64,000 nucleotides of DNA from Hymenobacter sp. 5317J-9. Lineage in GTDB: Bacteria; Bacteroidota; Bacteroidia; Cytophagales; Hymenobacteraceae. Shown one piece after another: positions 19,435-27,705 of this stretch (position 1 is the stretch's first letter; each line of letters opens with the position of its first letter). Made by a program: the position numbers and the translations under genes. The notes beneath the pieces are model-generated. The model made no database searches, was not told the DNA's origin, and saw only the letters and a program-made list of their open reading frames with translations. The stretch lies in NCBI RefSeq assembly GCF_022921075.1, contig NZ_CP095050.1, forward strand, positions 930,001 through 994,000, read 5' to 3'.

Positions 19435-20595
19435 ATGATTTCGTTGACTGCTTCGGCCCGGCCGATTTCGCGCAAGGCCCACCGTGTGGCCGTGAGCGCC
19501 TTGTTTTTCCTGTTGGGCCTGTGCTTTGCGACCTGGGCGTCGCGCATTCCGAGCGTGCAGCAGCGCATGGGCATTTCGGAAGCCGCGCTGGGCGGCGTGC
19601 TGCTGGCCATTCCGCTGGGGCAACTGCTGTCGCTGCCCTTCACGGGCTGGCTGGTGGCCAAAGAAGGCAGCCGCAAGGTGGTGCTGTGGGGCGTGGTGCT
19701 GTATGCGGCCGCGCTGCTGGGCCTGGGCTGGGCCGCTAACCTCTACCAGCTGGTGCCCTGCCTGGTGCTGTTTGGCGTGGGCGGCAACCTCACCAATATC
19801 TCGGTAAATACCCAGGCCGTGGGCGTGGAGCGGCTCTACAAGCACCGGCCCATCATGGCCTCGTTTCACGGCCTGTGGAGTTTGGCGGGGTTTGTGGCGG
19901 CGGCCATTGGCTCGTTCATGATTGGGCACGCCGTAGCGCCGGGCCTGCATTTTATTTTCATTGCGCTATTTATTCTGGCGGGCCTGGCCGTGAGCGCCGG
20001 TTACACCGTGCGCCAGGACAGCAACGTGGACCCCGACCAACCCATCTTCGTGAAGCCCGATAAGGAGCTGCTGGGGTTGGGCGCCATTGCCTTCTGCGCG
20101 CTCATTTGCGAAGGGGCCATGTTCGACTGGAGCGGCGTGTATTTTAAGAAAGTCATTCAGGCGGAGCCGCGCTGGGTGGGGGCGGGCTACACGGCCTTCA
20201 TGAGCACCATGGCGCTGGGGCGTTTCGGGGCCGACTGGCTGGCCCATCGCCTGGGGCCGAAGCGCGTGATTCAGCTCTGCGGCCTGCTCACCGCTACGGG
20301 CCTGCTGATTGCGGTGCTTCTGCCCATGCTGCCCACGGCGTTGCTGGGCTTTTTGCTGGTGGGATTTGGCACGTCGGCGGTGGTGCCGCTGGTGTACTCG
20401 GCGGCGGGCAAATCCACGCACATGTCGGCCGGCATGGCGCTGGCCTCGGTGTCGACGATTGGGTTTTTCGGGTTTCTGCTGGGCCCGCCGGTGATTGGCA
20501 TGGTGGCCGGGGCCACGAGCCTGCGCGTGTCATTTGCCTTCATTGCCTTCATGGGGCTGTGCGTGTCGGCGGTGGCGGGCCGGGTGCGGGTGTAG
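19435..20595 (+). CDS. MFS transporter, YbjJ/fucose-permease-like
   Basis: The 386-residue protein has about 12 hydrophobic segments. It begins with LFFLLGLCFATWASRIPSVQ and GISEAALGGVLLAIPLGQ, typical of the YbjJ-type subgroup of the major facilitator superfamily, and also has SFHGLWSLAGFVAAAIGSF. The substrate cannot be read from sequence. ATG 19435 is used; a GTG two codons upstream is possible. TAGTTTTG at 19383-19390 fits a -7 element. Confidence 0.8.
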   Translation: MISLTASARPISRKAHRVAVSALFFLLGLCFATWASRIPSVQQRMGISEAALGGVLLAIPLGQLLSLPFTGWLVAKEGSRKVVLWGVVLYAAALLGLGWAANLYQLVPCLVLFGVGGNLTNISVNTQAVGVERLYKHRPIMASFHGLWSLAGFVAAAIGSFMIGHAVAPGLHFIFIALFILAGLAVSAGYTVRQDSNVDPDQPIFVKPDKELLGLGAIAFCALICEGAMFDWSGVYFKKVIQAEPRWVGAGYTAFMSTMALGRFGADWLAHRLGPKRVIQLCGLLTATGLLIAVLLPMLPTALLGFLLVGFGTSAVVPLVYSAAGKSTHMSAGMALASVSTIGFFGFLLGPPVIGMVAGATSLRVSFAFIAFMGLCVSAVAGRVRV

Positions 20596-20616
20596 GGCGG
20601 AACAGGGGTGGGAAAA

Positions 20617-20725
20617 GAACGTCATGCAGAGCGCAGCGAAGCATCTCGCTCGGAGCAGCAACCCTTTTCCTGCGATTGAGTTACTACCCCGAGCGAGATG
20701 CTTCGCTGCGCTCTGCATGACGTTC
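20617..20725. repeat. REPIN-like paired palindrome, copy 6
   Basis: GAACGTCATGCAGAGCGCAG and its complement, extended by CTCGCTCGG / CCGAGCGAG, flank a 30-bp spacer between the MFS and cupin genes. Confidence 0.9.
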
Positions 20726-20756
20726 CGCTACTCCTTTTATACTTCAAAACACCCCC

Positions 20757-21134
20757 ATGCCCGAAACCTCACAAGTGACCAAATACGCCTGGGACGACAT
20801 GCCCAAGGAGCAGCTCTCCGACCAGCTGTCGCGGCGCCTCATCACCGGCGATAAAATGATGCTGGCCCACGTCTACCTCAAAAAAGGCTGCATCGTGCCC
20901 CTACACCATCACGAAAACGAGCAGATTACCTACATTCTGGAAGGCGCCCTGCGGTTTCATATCGGTGCCGAAGACGGCGAGGAGGTCATTGTGCGGGTGG
21001 GCGAAGTGCTGCACATTCCCTCCAACGTGCCGCACATGGCCGAGGCGCTGGAAGACACGCTGGACGTGGACATCTTCAGCCCGCCCCGCCAAGACTGGCT
21101 CGACAAATCGGACGACTACCTGCGTAAAAAGTAG
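20757..21134 (+). CDS. Cupin-domain protein
   Basis: The 125-residue single-domain cupin has motif 1 (LHHHENEQITYILEG, with two His and a Glu as metal ligands) and motif 2 (GEVLHIPSNVPHMAEA). It binds a divalent metal in a small beta barrel. The gene ends 4 bp before the SDR gene, so the two are translationally linked and probably work together. Proteins of this length can be isomerases, dioxygenases or sensors; the reaction is not predictable. Confidence 0.85.
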   Translation: MPETSQVTKYAWDDMPKEQLSDQLSRRLITGDKMMLAHVYLKKGCIVPLHHHENEQITYILEGALRFHIGAEDGEEVIVRVGEVLHIPSNVPHMAEALEDTLDVDIFSPPRQDWLDKSDDYLRKK

Positions 21135-21138
21135 GCTC

Positions 21139-21930
21139 ATGGACCTCGGACTACAAGGCAAAGTGGCCCTGGTGGCCGCCGCCAGCAAAGGCCTGGGCCG
21201 CGCCGTGGCCGAAGAACTGGCGGCCGAAGGTGCCTCGCTGGTGCTCTGCGCCCGCGGAGATGAAGCCTTGCGCGCCACCTGTGCCGCCATCGAGGCCGCT
21301 CACGGCGTGCCCGTTCTCGGCCTGACCGCCGACGTGGCCAACCCCGCCGACGTGGCCCGCTTGGTGCAGGCCGCCCAAGAAAAATTTGGCCGCATTGATA
21401 TACTGGTGACTAACGCCGGCGGCCCGCCCGCCGGCACCTTCGATTCGCTGAGTGCCGAGCAGTGGCAGGCTGCCACCGGCTTGCTCCTCACCAGCGTGGT
21501 GGAGCTGACGCGCGCCGTGCTGCCGGGCATGAAGGCGCAGGGCTGGGGCCGCATTCTCAACATCACTTCCATCTCGGTGAAGCAGCCGGTGGAAAACCTG
21601 ATGCTCTCGAATAGCCTGCGGGCGGCCGTGACGGGCATGGCGCGCACGCTGGCCACGGAGGTGGCCCCGTTTGGCATCACCGTCAACAACATTCTGCCCG
21701 GCTACACGCGCACCGAGCGGGTGGTGAACCTGGCCGACGCCACAGCCGCCAGGGAAGGCATTTCGGCCGCCGACGCCACCGCCCGCTGGGAAAACCAGAT
21801 TCCGATGCGCCGCCTGGGCGAGCCGCGGGAGTTTGCGGCGCTGGCGGCGTTTCTGTGCTCGGAGCGGGCCAGCTACATCACCGGCACGTCCATCCCAGTA
21901 GACGGCGGCTGGATACGCTCGCTGCTGTAA
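21139..21930 (+). CDS. SDR-family oxidoreductase with altered catalytic motif
   Basis: The 263-residue Rossmann protein resembles 3-oxoacyl-ACP reductase (FabG): VAAASKGLGRAVAEEL for NAD(P) binding, then LVTNAGGPP and a C-terminal TGTSIPVDGGWIRSLL. The usual YxxxK catalytic pair is replaced: the region reads LMLSNSLRAAV, with Ser at the Tyr position and Arg at the Lys position. This variant is shared by a recognised subgroup of SDR proteins. It starts 4 bp after the cupin gene. Substrate is unknown. Confidence 0.8.
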   Translation: MDLGLQGKVALVAAASKGLGRAVAEELAAEGASLVLCARGDEALRATCAAIEAAHGVPVLGLTADVANPADVARLVQAAQEKFGRIDILVTNAGGPPAGTFDSLSAEQWQAATGLLLTSVVELTRAVLPGMKAQGWGRILNITSISVKQPVENLMLSNSLRAAVTGMARTLATEVAPFGITVNNILPGYTRTERVVNLADATAAREGISAADATARWENQIPMRRLGEPREFAALAAFLCSERASYITGTSIPVDGGWIRSLL

Positions 21931-21962
21931 CCTCTGCAGCCGGCTGCGTATAAGAAACAGAG

Positions 21963-22054
21963 CGTCATGCTGAGCGCAGTCGAAGCATCTCTCCCGCAGC
22001 AGTAAAACCAATTACTTGTGCGGGAGAGATGCTTCGACTGCGCTCAGCATGACG
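21963..22054. repeat. REPIN-like paired palindrome, copy 7
   Basis: CGTCATGCTGAGCGCAGTCG and its complement flank a spacer ending TTGTGCGGGAG. It has the same GCTGAGCGCAGTC arm type as copy 1. Confidence 0.9.
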
Positions 22055-22099
22055 TTCTGCTTTCAATCGGCCACGCTCTCACTATTTCCGCTCTTCATT

Positions 22100-23671
22100 T
22101 TGACCGAAAACCTCACCCACCGGCAGAAGATGCTCACCTTCGGCGGCATTCTGCTGGCCATGTTTCTGGGGGCGCTGGACCAAACCATTGTGTCGACGGC
22201 GCTGCCGCGCATCGTGGCCGACTTGCAGGGGCTCGATAGGTTTACGTGGGTGGCCACGGCGTACCTGGTGGCCAGCACGGCGCTGGTGCCCATTTACGGC
22301 AAGCTGGCCGATATGTATTCGCGGCGCACCATCGAGGTGACGGCGGTGAGCATTTTTCTGGTGGGCTCGATGCTGTGTGGGCTGGCCGGCGAGTTTGGCC
22401 CGCTGCCGCTGCTGGGCGATGGCATGAACCAGCTGGTGGTGTTTCGGGCCATTCAGGGCCTGGGCGGCGCGGGGCTGTTTGCCATGGCCTTCATCATCAT
22501 TGCCGACCTATTTGCCCCGGCCGAGCGGGGGCGCTACCAGGGCTTTACGGGGGCGGTATTTGGCACCTCGTCGGTGCTGGGGCCGCTGCTGGGCGGCTTT
22601 CTGACTGACCGCGGCACCGGGCTGATTCCGGGCGTGGCCGGCTGGCGGCTGGTGTTCTACGTGAACCTGCCGCTGGGCGCGCTGGCCCTCTGGTTCATTC
22701 TCACGCAAATGCCTCCCCTGCGCCCGCGCACCGAGCCCAAGCCGTTCGATTTCCTCTCGGCCGTGCTGCTGATGGTGGGCCTGGGACCCTTGGTGGTGGC
22801 GTTGCAGCTCAACAAAGCCCAGTACGGCTGGACGTCGCCGCTCACGCTGGGGCTGCTGGCCGTGGCCGTGCTGGCGCTGGGCTTGTTCGTGGTGCGCAGC
22901 CTGCGGCACGAAAACCCCATTCTCAACTTTGGGCTGTTCAAAAACCGCGTGTTTCGGACGGCCAACGCGGCGCTGTTTCTGATGGGCGGCGCGTTTCTGG
23001 GCGTCATCATTTTCGAGCCGCTGTTCATGGTGAACGTGCTGGGCGAAACGGCCACCCGCGCCGGCATCAGCCTCATTCCCATGTCGCTGGGCGTGGTCAC
23101 GGGGTCGATGCTGGCCGGCCAGATGGTGTCGCGCTTCGGCCACTACAAGCGCTGGATGCTGGCCGGGCTCGCGCTGCTGCTCGTGGGGCTGTCGCTGCTG
23201 GCCACCATGCCCGTCGACGTGCCCTACTACCGCGTGCTGATGTACCTGGCCATCTGCGGGCTGGGGCTGGGGCCCACCATGCCACTCTACACCCTGGCCG
23301 TGCAAAACGCCACCGAGCCCGCGCTGATGGGTCAGGCCACCTCGGCCAGTCAGTTTTTTCGGCAGATTGGCGGGGCCATCGCGGCCTCGGTGCTGGGCAC
23401 GGTGCTCACCCTCACCCTGGCCCAAAACCTGCCCGCCACGGCCGCCAGCTCCGCCGCGCAGCAAACAGTGGTGGCCGAAGGCCCGGCGCTACCTTCGGCC
23501 ACTGCCACCGGCCGGCCGAACGAGGCCATGCGCCAAGCCTTCTCCAAAGCCATTTCGCGGGTGTACTTCTTCAATATTTTCCTGGTGGTGGGCGGGCTAA
23601 TTATGACGCTGTTTGTGCCAGAGCTGCCGCTGCGCAAGGCCAATGAGCAGGTACCAGTGGCGGCAGAGTGA
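22100..23671 (+). CDS. DHA2-family drug/H+ antiporter (EmrB/QacA type)
   Basis: The 524-residue protein has about 14 membrane segments. The DHA2 motif LDQTIVSTALPRI opens the first helix, followed by YGKLADMYSRR (motif A) and GAVFGTSSVLGPLLGGFLTD (motif C). It probably exports toxic amphiphilic compounds. Start choice: TTG 22100 gives MTENLTHRQK; ATG 22049 lies inside the REPIN arm; ATG 22130 would clip the N-terminus. There is no adjacent membrane-fusion partner. Confidence 0.88.
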   Translation: MTENLTHRQKMLTFGGILLAMFLGALDQTIVSTALPRIVADLQGLDRFTWVATAYLVASTALVPIYGKLADMYSRRTIEVTAVSIFLVGSMLCGLAGEFGPLPLLGDGMNQLVVFRAIQGLGGAGLFAMAFIIIADLFAPAERGRYQGFTGAVFGTSSVLGPLLGGFLTDRGTGLIPGVAGWRLVFYVNLPLGALALWFILTQMPPLRPRTEPKPFDFLSAVLLMVGLGPLVVALQLNKAQYGWTSPLTLGLLAVAVLALGLFVVRSLRHENPILNFGLFKNRVFRTANAALFLMGGAFLGVIIFEPLFMVNVLGETATRAGISLIPMSLGVVTGSMLAGQMVSRFGHYKRWMLAGLALLLVGLSLLATMPVDVPYYRVLMYLAICGLGLGPTMPLYTLAVQNATEPALMGQATSASQFFRQIGGAIAASVLGTVLTLTLAQNLPATAASSAAQQTVVAEGPALPSATATGRPNEAMRQAFSKAISRVYFFNIFLVVGGLIMTLFVPELPLRKANEQVPVAAE

Positions 23672-23680
23672 CGTCCGCCC

Positions 23681-23803
23681 CCGGTCCGACGGCGCAGCCG
23701 TCCGACCGGTCTTCGTGAGTACCGTCTGCGACCAGCCCTGAGGATACCATTCAACGATTTCGTCCTTGTGACGACTGGTCGGACGGCTGCGCCGTCGGAC
23801 CGG
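23681..23803. repeat. Palindromic repeat, family C
   Basis: CCGGTCCGACGGCGCAGCCG and its complement at 23777-23803 enclose a loop of about 70 bp between convergent genes. A decayed fragment of this family (GGCGCAGCCGTCGGGC) occurs near 61980-61995. Confidence 0.85.
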
Positions 23804-23811
23804 AGTAGCCG

Positions 23812-24993
23812 CTAGTGCTTGCCCAGCCCCACCCAGCCGCGGCGCATGGCGTAATACACGGCCGTGCCTACCACCAGGCCCACGAGGTAGCCATAGGGCA
23901 GCCCGGCGCACAGCAGGCCCACCAGCAACGCCACCAGCAGTTCGCTCCGGTCGCCGCTGATGTCGCGCAGCAGCGTGGCCAGCGACAGCGCCTCGAACAG
24001 CAGCAGCACGCCCAGCACCGGCAGCGGAAAAATCTGCACCACCTCGGCAAAGCCCTGGCTAAAAAACAGGCCCATCACCAGGAAAATGCCGCCGTAGATG
24101 ACCACCGAGCCGCCCGTGCGCGCCCCAAATGCGTAATGACCCACCATTCCCCCCGAACCGTGGCACACCGGAAAGCCGCCGAAAAATGGATTTACCAGAT
24201 TCATCAGCGCGTAGGTGAAGCTGATTTTGCGGGTGGTGAGCTGTCGTTCGGGAAATAAATCGTGCGCCACCTGCCGGGTGGCCAGCACCGAGTTGCCGAG
24301 CGACAGCGGAATCTGGGGCAGCGCCAGCAGCACGGCGCCGGTGAGGATGTCGGCCGTTTGGGGCAGGTGCCAGGTGGGCAGGTGCAGGCCCACGGCCTTT
24401 TGGGCGGTGGCCAAATCGAGCTTGAACATCAGTGCATACGCCACGCCCAGGGCAATGACGATGAGCGCCGCCGGCCAGCGCCGGTTGCCAAACAGCACTA
24501 CCGTCACCGCGAAGGCCGCGGCCGCCAGCGCATAGCCCGCCGCACCGTCGGCGCCCACGTACTTGGTGAGGGCCAGCGTGGAGAGCTGCAGCGCCAGCCC
24601 AAACTGGATGCCGCGCACCACGGCCTTGGGCACCAGCCGCCCCAGCGCATCAATAAGCCCCGTCACCGACAGGAAAAACATGCTGACCCCAATGGCCAGC
24701 CCACCGCCAAAAATGACCCGTCCAGGCAGTTTCTGGGCAATAACCAGCGCCGCAAACGCTTTGAGCGGCTGCACCGGCATGGGCATGCGGTACCACAAGC
24801 CGGTGAACACCTGCATCAGCCCAAACATCACCAATACCCCGGCGCTGTCGATGCCCGAGGCGGCGATGACGCCAATGAGCAGCGGCAGGTCGGTGCCCAG
24901 GTCACCGAAGGCGCCGGCCACCTCGTTGCGGTCGAAGCGAATGGGCGGACGGGTAGGGGCGGGGGGCGCTGGTTGGGCTTGGGTGAGGGTCAT
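23812..24993 (-). CDS. Putative molybdate/sulfate transporter, MOT1-like
   Basis: The 393-residue protein has 10-11 hydrophobic helices and the signature motifs of the MOT1 molybdate-transporter group: AFGDLGTDLPLLIG near residue 28 and MPMPVQPLKAF near residue 70, plus PVCHGSGGMVGHYAFG in the second half. MOT1-type proteins import molybdate with high affinity; some relatives carry sulfate. Its presence with moa genes, fdhD and a molybdoenzyme supports molybdate as substrate. It lies downstream of the 78-residue protein gene on the same strand. Confidence 0.82.
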   Translation of the reverse strand: MTLTQAQPAPPAPTRPPIRFDRNEVAGAFGDLGTDLPLLIGVIAASGIDSAGVLVMFGLMQVFTGLWYRMPMPVQPLKAFAALVIAQKLPGRVIFGGGLAIGVSMFFLSVTGLIDALGRLVPKAVVRGIQFGLALQLSTLALTKYVGADGAAGYALAAAAFAVTVVLFGNRRWPAALIVIALGVAYALMFKLDLATAQKAVGLHLPTWHLPQTADILTGAVLLALPQIPLSLGNSVLATRQVAHDLFPERQLTTRKISFTYALMNLVNPFFGGFPVCHGSGGMVGHYAFGARTGGSVVIYGGIFLVMGLFFSQGFAEVVQIFPLPVLGVLLLFEALSLATLLRDISGDRSELLVALLVGLLCAGLPYGYLVGLVVGTAVYYAMRRGWVGLGKH

Positions 24994-25024
24994 GGTAAAC
25001 GTGAACAGCTGAGCTTACTTAGCA

Positions 25025-25261
25025 TTACTCCTCATCGCGTAGTCGCGTTCTGGCTTCGGCAACCAACGTGGCAAAGTTTGCCTGCAGCAGTTCTGGTAAT
25101 TGCTTCTCAAGCAAGCATTCTACGTTCCAAAGCGCACGTTGCTCGGCTTGGTCCTCAAACAACTCTGGTTGGTCTGTTGAATTTATTCGATGCAGAAATT
25201 CGAACAACACCAAAGCCTCGTCTTTTGATAGGTTAAGTAGGGGTTGGTCTTGGCTAGACAT
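25025..25261 (-). CDS. Small acidic protein of unknown function
   Basis: The 78-residue product starts at ATG 25261 and ends EARTRLRDEE. It is helical, with alternating hydrophobics in DEALVLFEFLHRI and LEKQLPELLQANF. The codon usage is AT-richer than its neighbours. No domain is recognised. It is on the same strand as dctA upstream and the molybdate transporter downstream. Confidence 0.55.
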   Translation of the reverse strand: MSSQDQPLLNLSKDEALVLFEFLHRINSTDQPELFEDQAEQRALWNVECLLEKQLPELLQANFATLVAEARTRLRDEE

Positions 25262-25304
25262 GCTTGCTGGTCATTGGTTTACGTTTGTGGTAGTTCCGAC
25301 CACA

Positions 25305-26618
25305 TCATTTCCTGTTCTTCAACAGGCGCGCCAATTCGCTGGCTTGCTCAGCGGCCTCGCCCAGGTACTCGCCACTCGTGTAGCCTTTGCGGAAACGCAG
25401 CGGCTTAAGGCGCTTGCCCAGAGCATCGACGGCCATTTCGTGGTCGAGGGCGCCTTCGTTGTGGGCCAGGAACACGGTGGCCACGCCGTTGCCAATGAAG
25501 TTGGTGATGCTGCGCGCTTCCGACATAAACCTATCCACGCCCAGCAGCAGGGCCAAGCCTTCCACCGGAATCACTTTCATGGCCGTGAGGGTGCTGGCCA
25601 GCACCACGAAGCCGCTGCCGGCCACGCCCGCCGCGCCTTTCGAGGTCACCATCAGAATGCCCATCATGGTCAGAATCTGGCCCGCGGAGAGGTCGACGTG
25701 GAATACCTGCGCCAGGAACAACGTGGACAGCGAGAGGTAGATGGTGGTGCCGTCGAGGTTGAAAGAGTAGCCCGTGGGCACCACCAGTCCCACCACCGGC
25801 TGGGCGCAGCCCATGCGCTCCAGCTTTTCCATGAGGCCCGGCAGACCGGCTTCCGACGACGAAGTGCCCAGCACAATCAGCAGCTCGGCCTTGAGGTATT
25901 TGAGGAACGACCACATGCCCACGCCGCAATAGCGCAGAATGGCTCCCAGCACCACAAAAACGAACACACCCATGGTCAGATACACGGTCACCATGAGCTT
26001 GCCCAGCGGGAGCAGCGTGGCAATGCCGTACTTGCCGATGGTGAAAGCCATGCCCCCAAACGCCCCAATGGGCGCCAGCAGCATCACCAGGTGCAGCCCG
26101 CGAAACACGTATTTGGAGGCTTCTTTCAGGAAATGAATGATGGGCTTGCGGCCGGCGTACTTGCTGAGAATAATGCCCAGCGCTATGGCCACCAGCAGCA
26201 CTTGAAGCGTCAGGTTATCGGCCAAAAAGTGAGTCCAGGAGAAATCAGTGGCCCTTTTGGTGAACTCGCTCACTTTGCCGGTATCCAGCTTGCCGGTGCT
26301 CACACCCGCCCCTGGCCGCACCAGCGCCGCCACGCCCACCCCGATGAGCAGGGCCAGCGTGGTCACAATCTCAAAGTACAGCAGCGCCTTGCCGCCGATG
26401 CGCCCCACCTTCTTTAAATCCCCCATAGTGCTGATGCCGAGGGTGATGGTGAGGAAGATAATGGGGTTGATGAACAGCTTGACGACGTCGATAAACCGCT
26501 TGCCCAGAAACTCCATCTGCACGGCTTCGGCGGGCCGGAAGTGGCCTAGCAGTGCCCCGGCCACAATGGCCAGCAGCACCCAAAGCGTGAGGTTGCGGCT
26601 GAGTTTCTTGAATTTCAT
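25305..26618 (-). CDS. Dicarboxylate/cation symporter, DctA family
   Basis: The 437-residue protein belongs to the dicarboxylate/amino-acid:cation symporter family: LFINPIIFLTITLGI in the first third, TSSSEAGLPGLMEKLE (re-entrant hairpin 1), GYSFNLDGTTIYLSL (the NLDGT substrate motif), and SKGAAGVAGSGF (hairpin 2). It imports C4-dicarboxylates such as succinate and malate with protons or sodium. The DctA-like length and motifs favour dicarboxylates over glutamate. The gene is divergent from fdhD across REPIN copy 8. Confidence 0.85.
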   Translation of the reverse strand: MKFKKLSRNLTLWVLLAIVAGALLGHFRPAEAVQMEFLGKRFIDVVKLFINPIIFLTITLGISTMGDLKKVGRIGGKALLYFEIVTTLALLIGVGVAALVRPGAGVSTGKLDTGKVSEFTKRATDFSWTHFLADNLTLQVLLVAIALGIILSKYAGRKPIIHFLKEASKYVFRGLHLVMLLAPIGAFGGMAFTIGKYGIATLLPLGKLMVTVYLTMGVFVFVVLGAILRYCGVGMWSFLKYLKAELLIVLGTSSSEAGLPGLMEKLERMGCAQPVVGLVVPTGYSFNLDGTTIYLSLSTLFLAQVFHVDLSAGQILTMMGILMVTSKGAAGVAGSGFVVLASTLTAMKVIPVEGLALLLGVDRFMSEARSITNFIGNGVATVFLAHNEGALDHEMAVDALGKRLKPLRFRKGYTSGEYLGEAAEQASELARLLKNRK

Positions 26619-26660
26619 GGGCAGAATGTGGCGGAATTAGCTTACAAGAACGTCAGGTAA

Positions 26661-26782
26661 AAGAGAACGTCATGCAGAGCGCCGCGAAGCATCTTTACCG
26701 CCACCGCTAATCCTTTTTCTTTAGCGGTTGGTTTACCTGTGGCCGGCGAGATGCTTCGCGGCGCTCTGCATGACGTTCTCTT
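26661..26782. repeat. REPIN-like paired palindrome, copy 8 (compensated arms)
   Basis: Arms read GCAGAGCGCCGCGAAG and CTTCGCGGCGCTCTGC: the change from GCAGCG to GCCGCG occurs in both arms. It lies between the divergent dctA and fdhD genes. Confidence 0.9.
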
Positions 26783-26800
26783 TGCTCGCATTCCCGCCCC

Positions 26801-27678
26801 ATGACTCCCGCCATCCTGCTGCCCGCCGCCAGCTATGAATTTGCCAGCATCCAAAAGGTAAGCGGTGCCGGCCCGCCCGTGCCGGCCTCCGACCAACTGG
26901 CCGCCGAGGAACCGCTCGAAATCCGCGTGGGCTACGATGCCGGGGGCAGCGCCAGCACCGCACCCTCTCGGTCACCATGCGCACGCCCGGCCACGACGAA
27001 GAGCTGGCCGCAGGCTTCCTGCTCACCGAAGGCCTCATCCACAACAAAAAAGACCTACTCGGCATCATTCCCTGCCCCGACGTGCAAAAGGCCGAGGAGG
27101 CAGGCAATGTGGTGCGCGCCGAGCTGGCCGCGCACGTGCAAGTCGATTTTGCGGCCATGGAACGGCATTTTTACACCAGTTCCAGCTGCGGTGTGTGCGG
27201 CAAAACCAGCATTGATGCCGTGCGCACGGCCTCCTGCCCGGTGCTGCCTGCCGAGGGGCCGCACCTCAGCTACGCCACGGTGCACCGGCTGCCGGAGCGG
27301 CTGCGCGCGGCTCAGGCCGGCTTCGAGCAAACCGGCGGGCAGCACGCTTCGGCGCTGTTTTCGCCGACGGGCGAACTGCTGCTGCTGCGCGAGGACGTGG
27401 GCCGGCACAATGCCTTGGATAAAGTCATTGGGGCGGCGCTGCTGGCTGGCTGGCTGCCGCTACACCAGCACATTCTGCTGGTGAGCGGGCGCGTCAGCTT
27501 CGAGCTGGTGCAGAAGGCGGCGGCGGCCGGCATCGGCGTGCTGGCCGCCGTGGGCGCGCCCAGCAGCTTGGCCATTCAGGCCGCCGAGAGCTTCGGCATG
27601 ACGGTGCTCGGCTTTGTGCGCAACGAGCGGTTCAACGTGTACTGCCACGGGTGGCGTTTGACGGAGCGCGCCGAATAA
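26801..27678 (+). pseudogene. fdhD: fdhD, sulfur carrier for formate dehydrogenase, split by a one-base frameshift
   Basis: FdhD delivers sulfur to the molybdenum cofactor of formate dehydrogenases. The N-terminal part (MTPAILLPAAS... LAAEEPLEIRV) is in the frame of ATG 26801. From about 26947 the conserved protein continues in another frame: TLSVTMRTPGHDEELAAGFLLTEG, then the active-site loop SSCGVCGKTS and [10 protein letters not shown]. The break coincides with a run of five G (26942-26946). One extra G would give a continuous EIRVGYDAGGQRQHRTLSV and a full-length protein of about 292 residues. As read, the protein is disrupted; sequencing error or slippage are alternatives. The 3' part alone (ATG 26977) lacks the N-terminal strands. 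Confidence 0.8.
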
Positions 27679-27705
27679 GCTTTTCTCGGCTCCGCCTCTG
27701 GGGGA

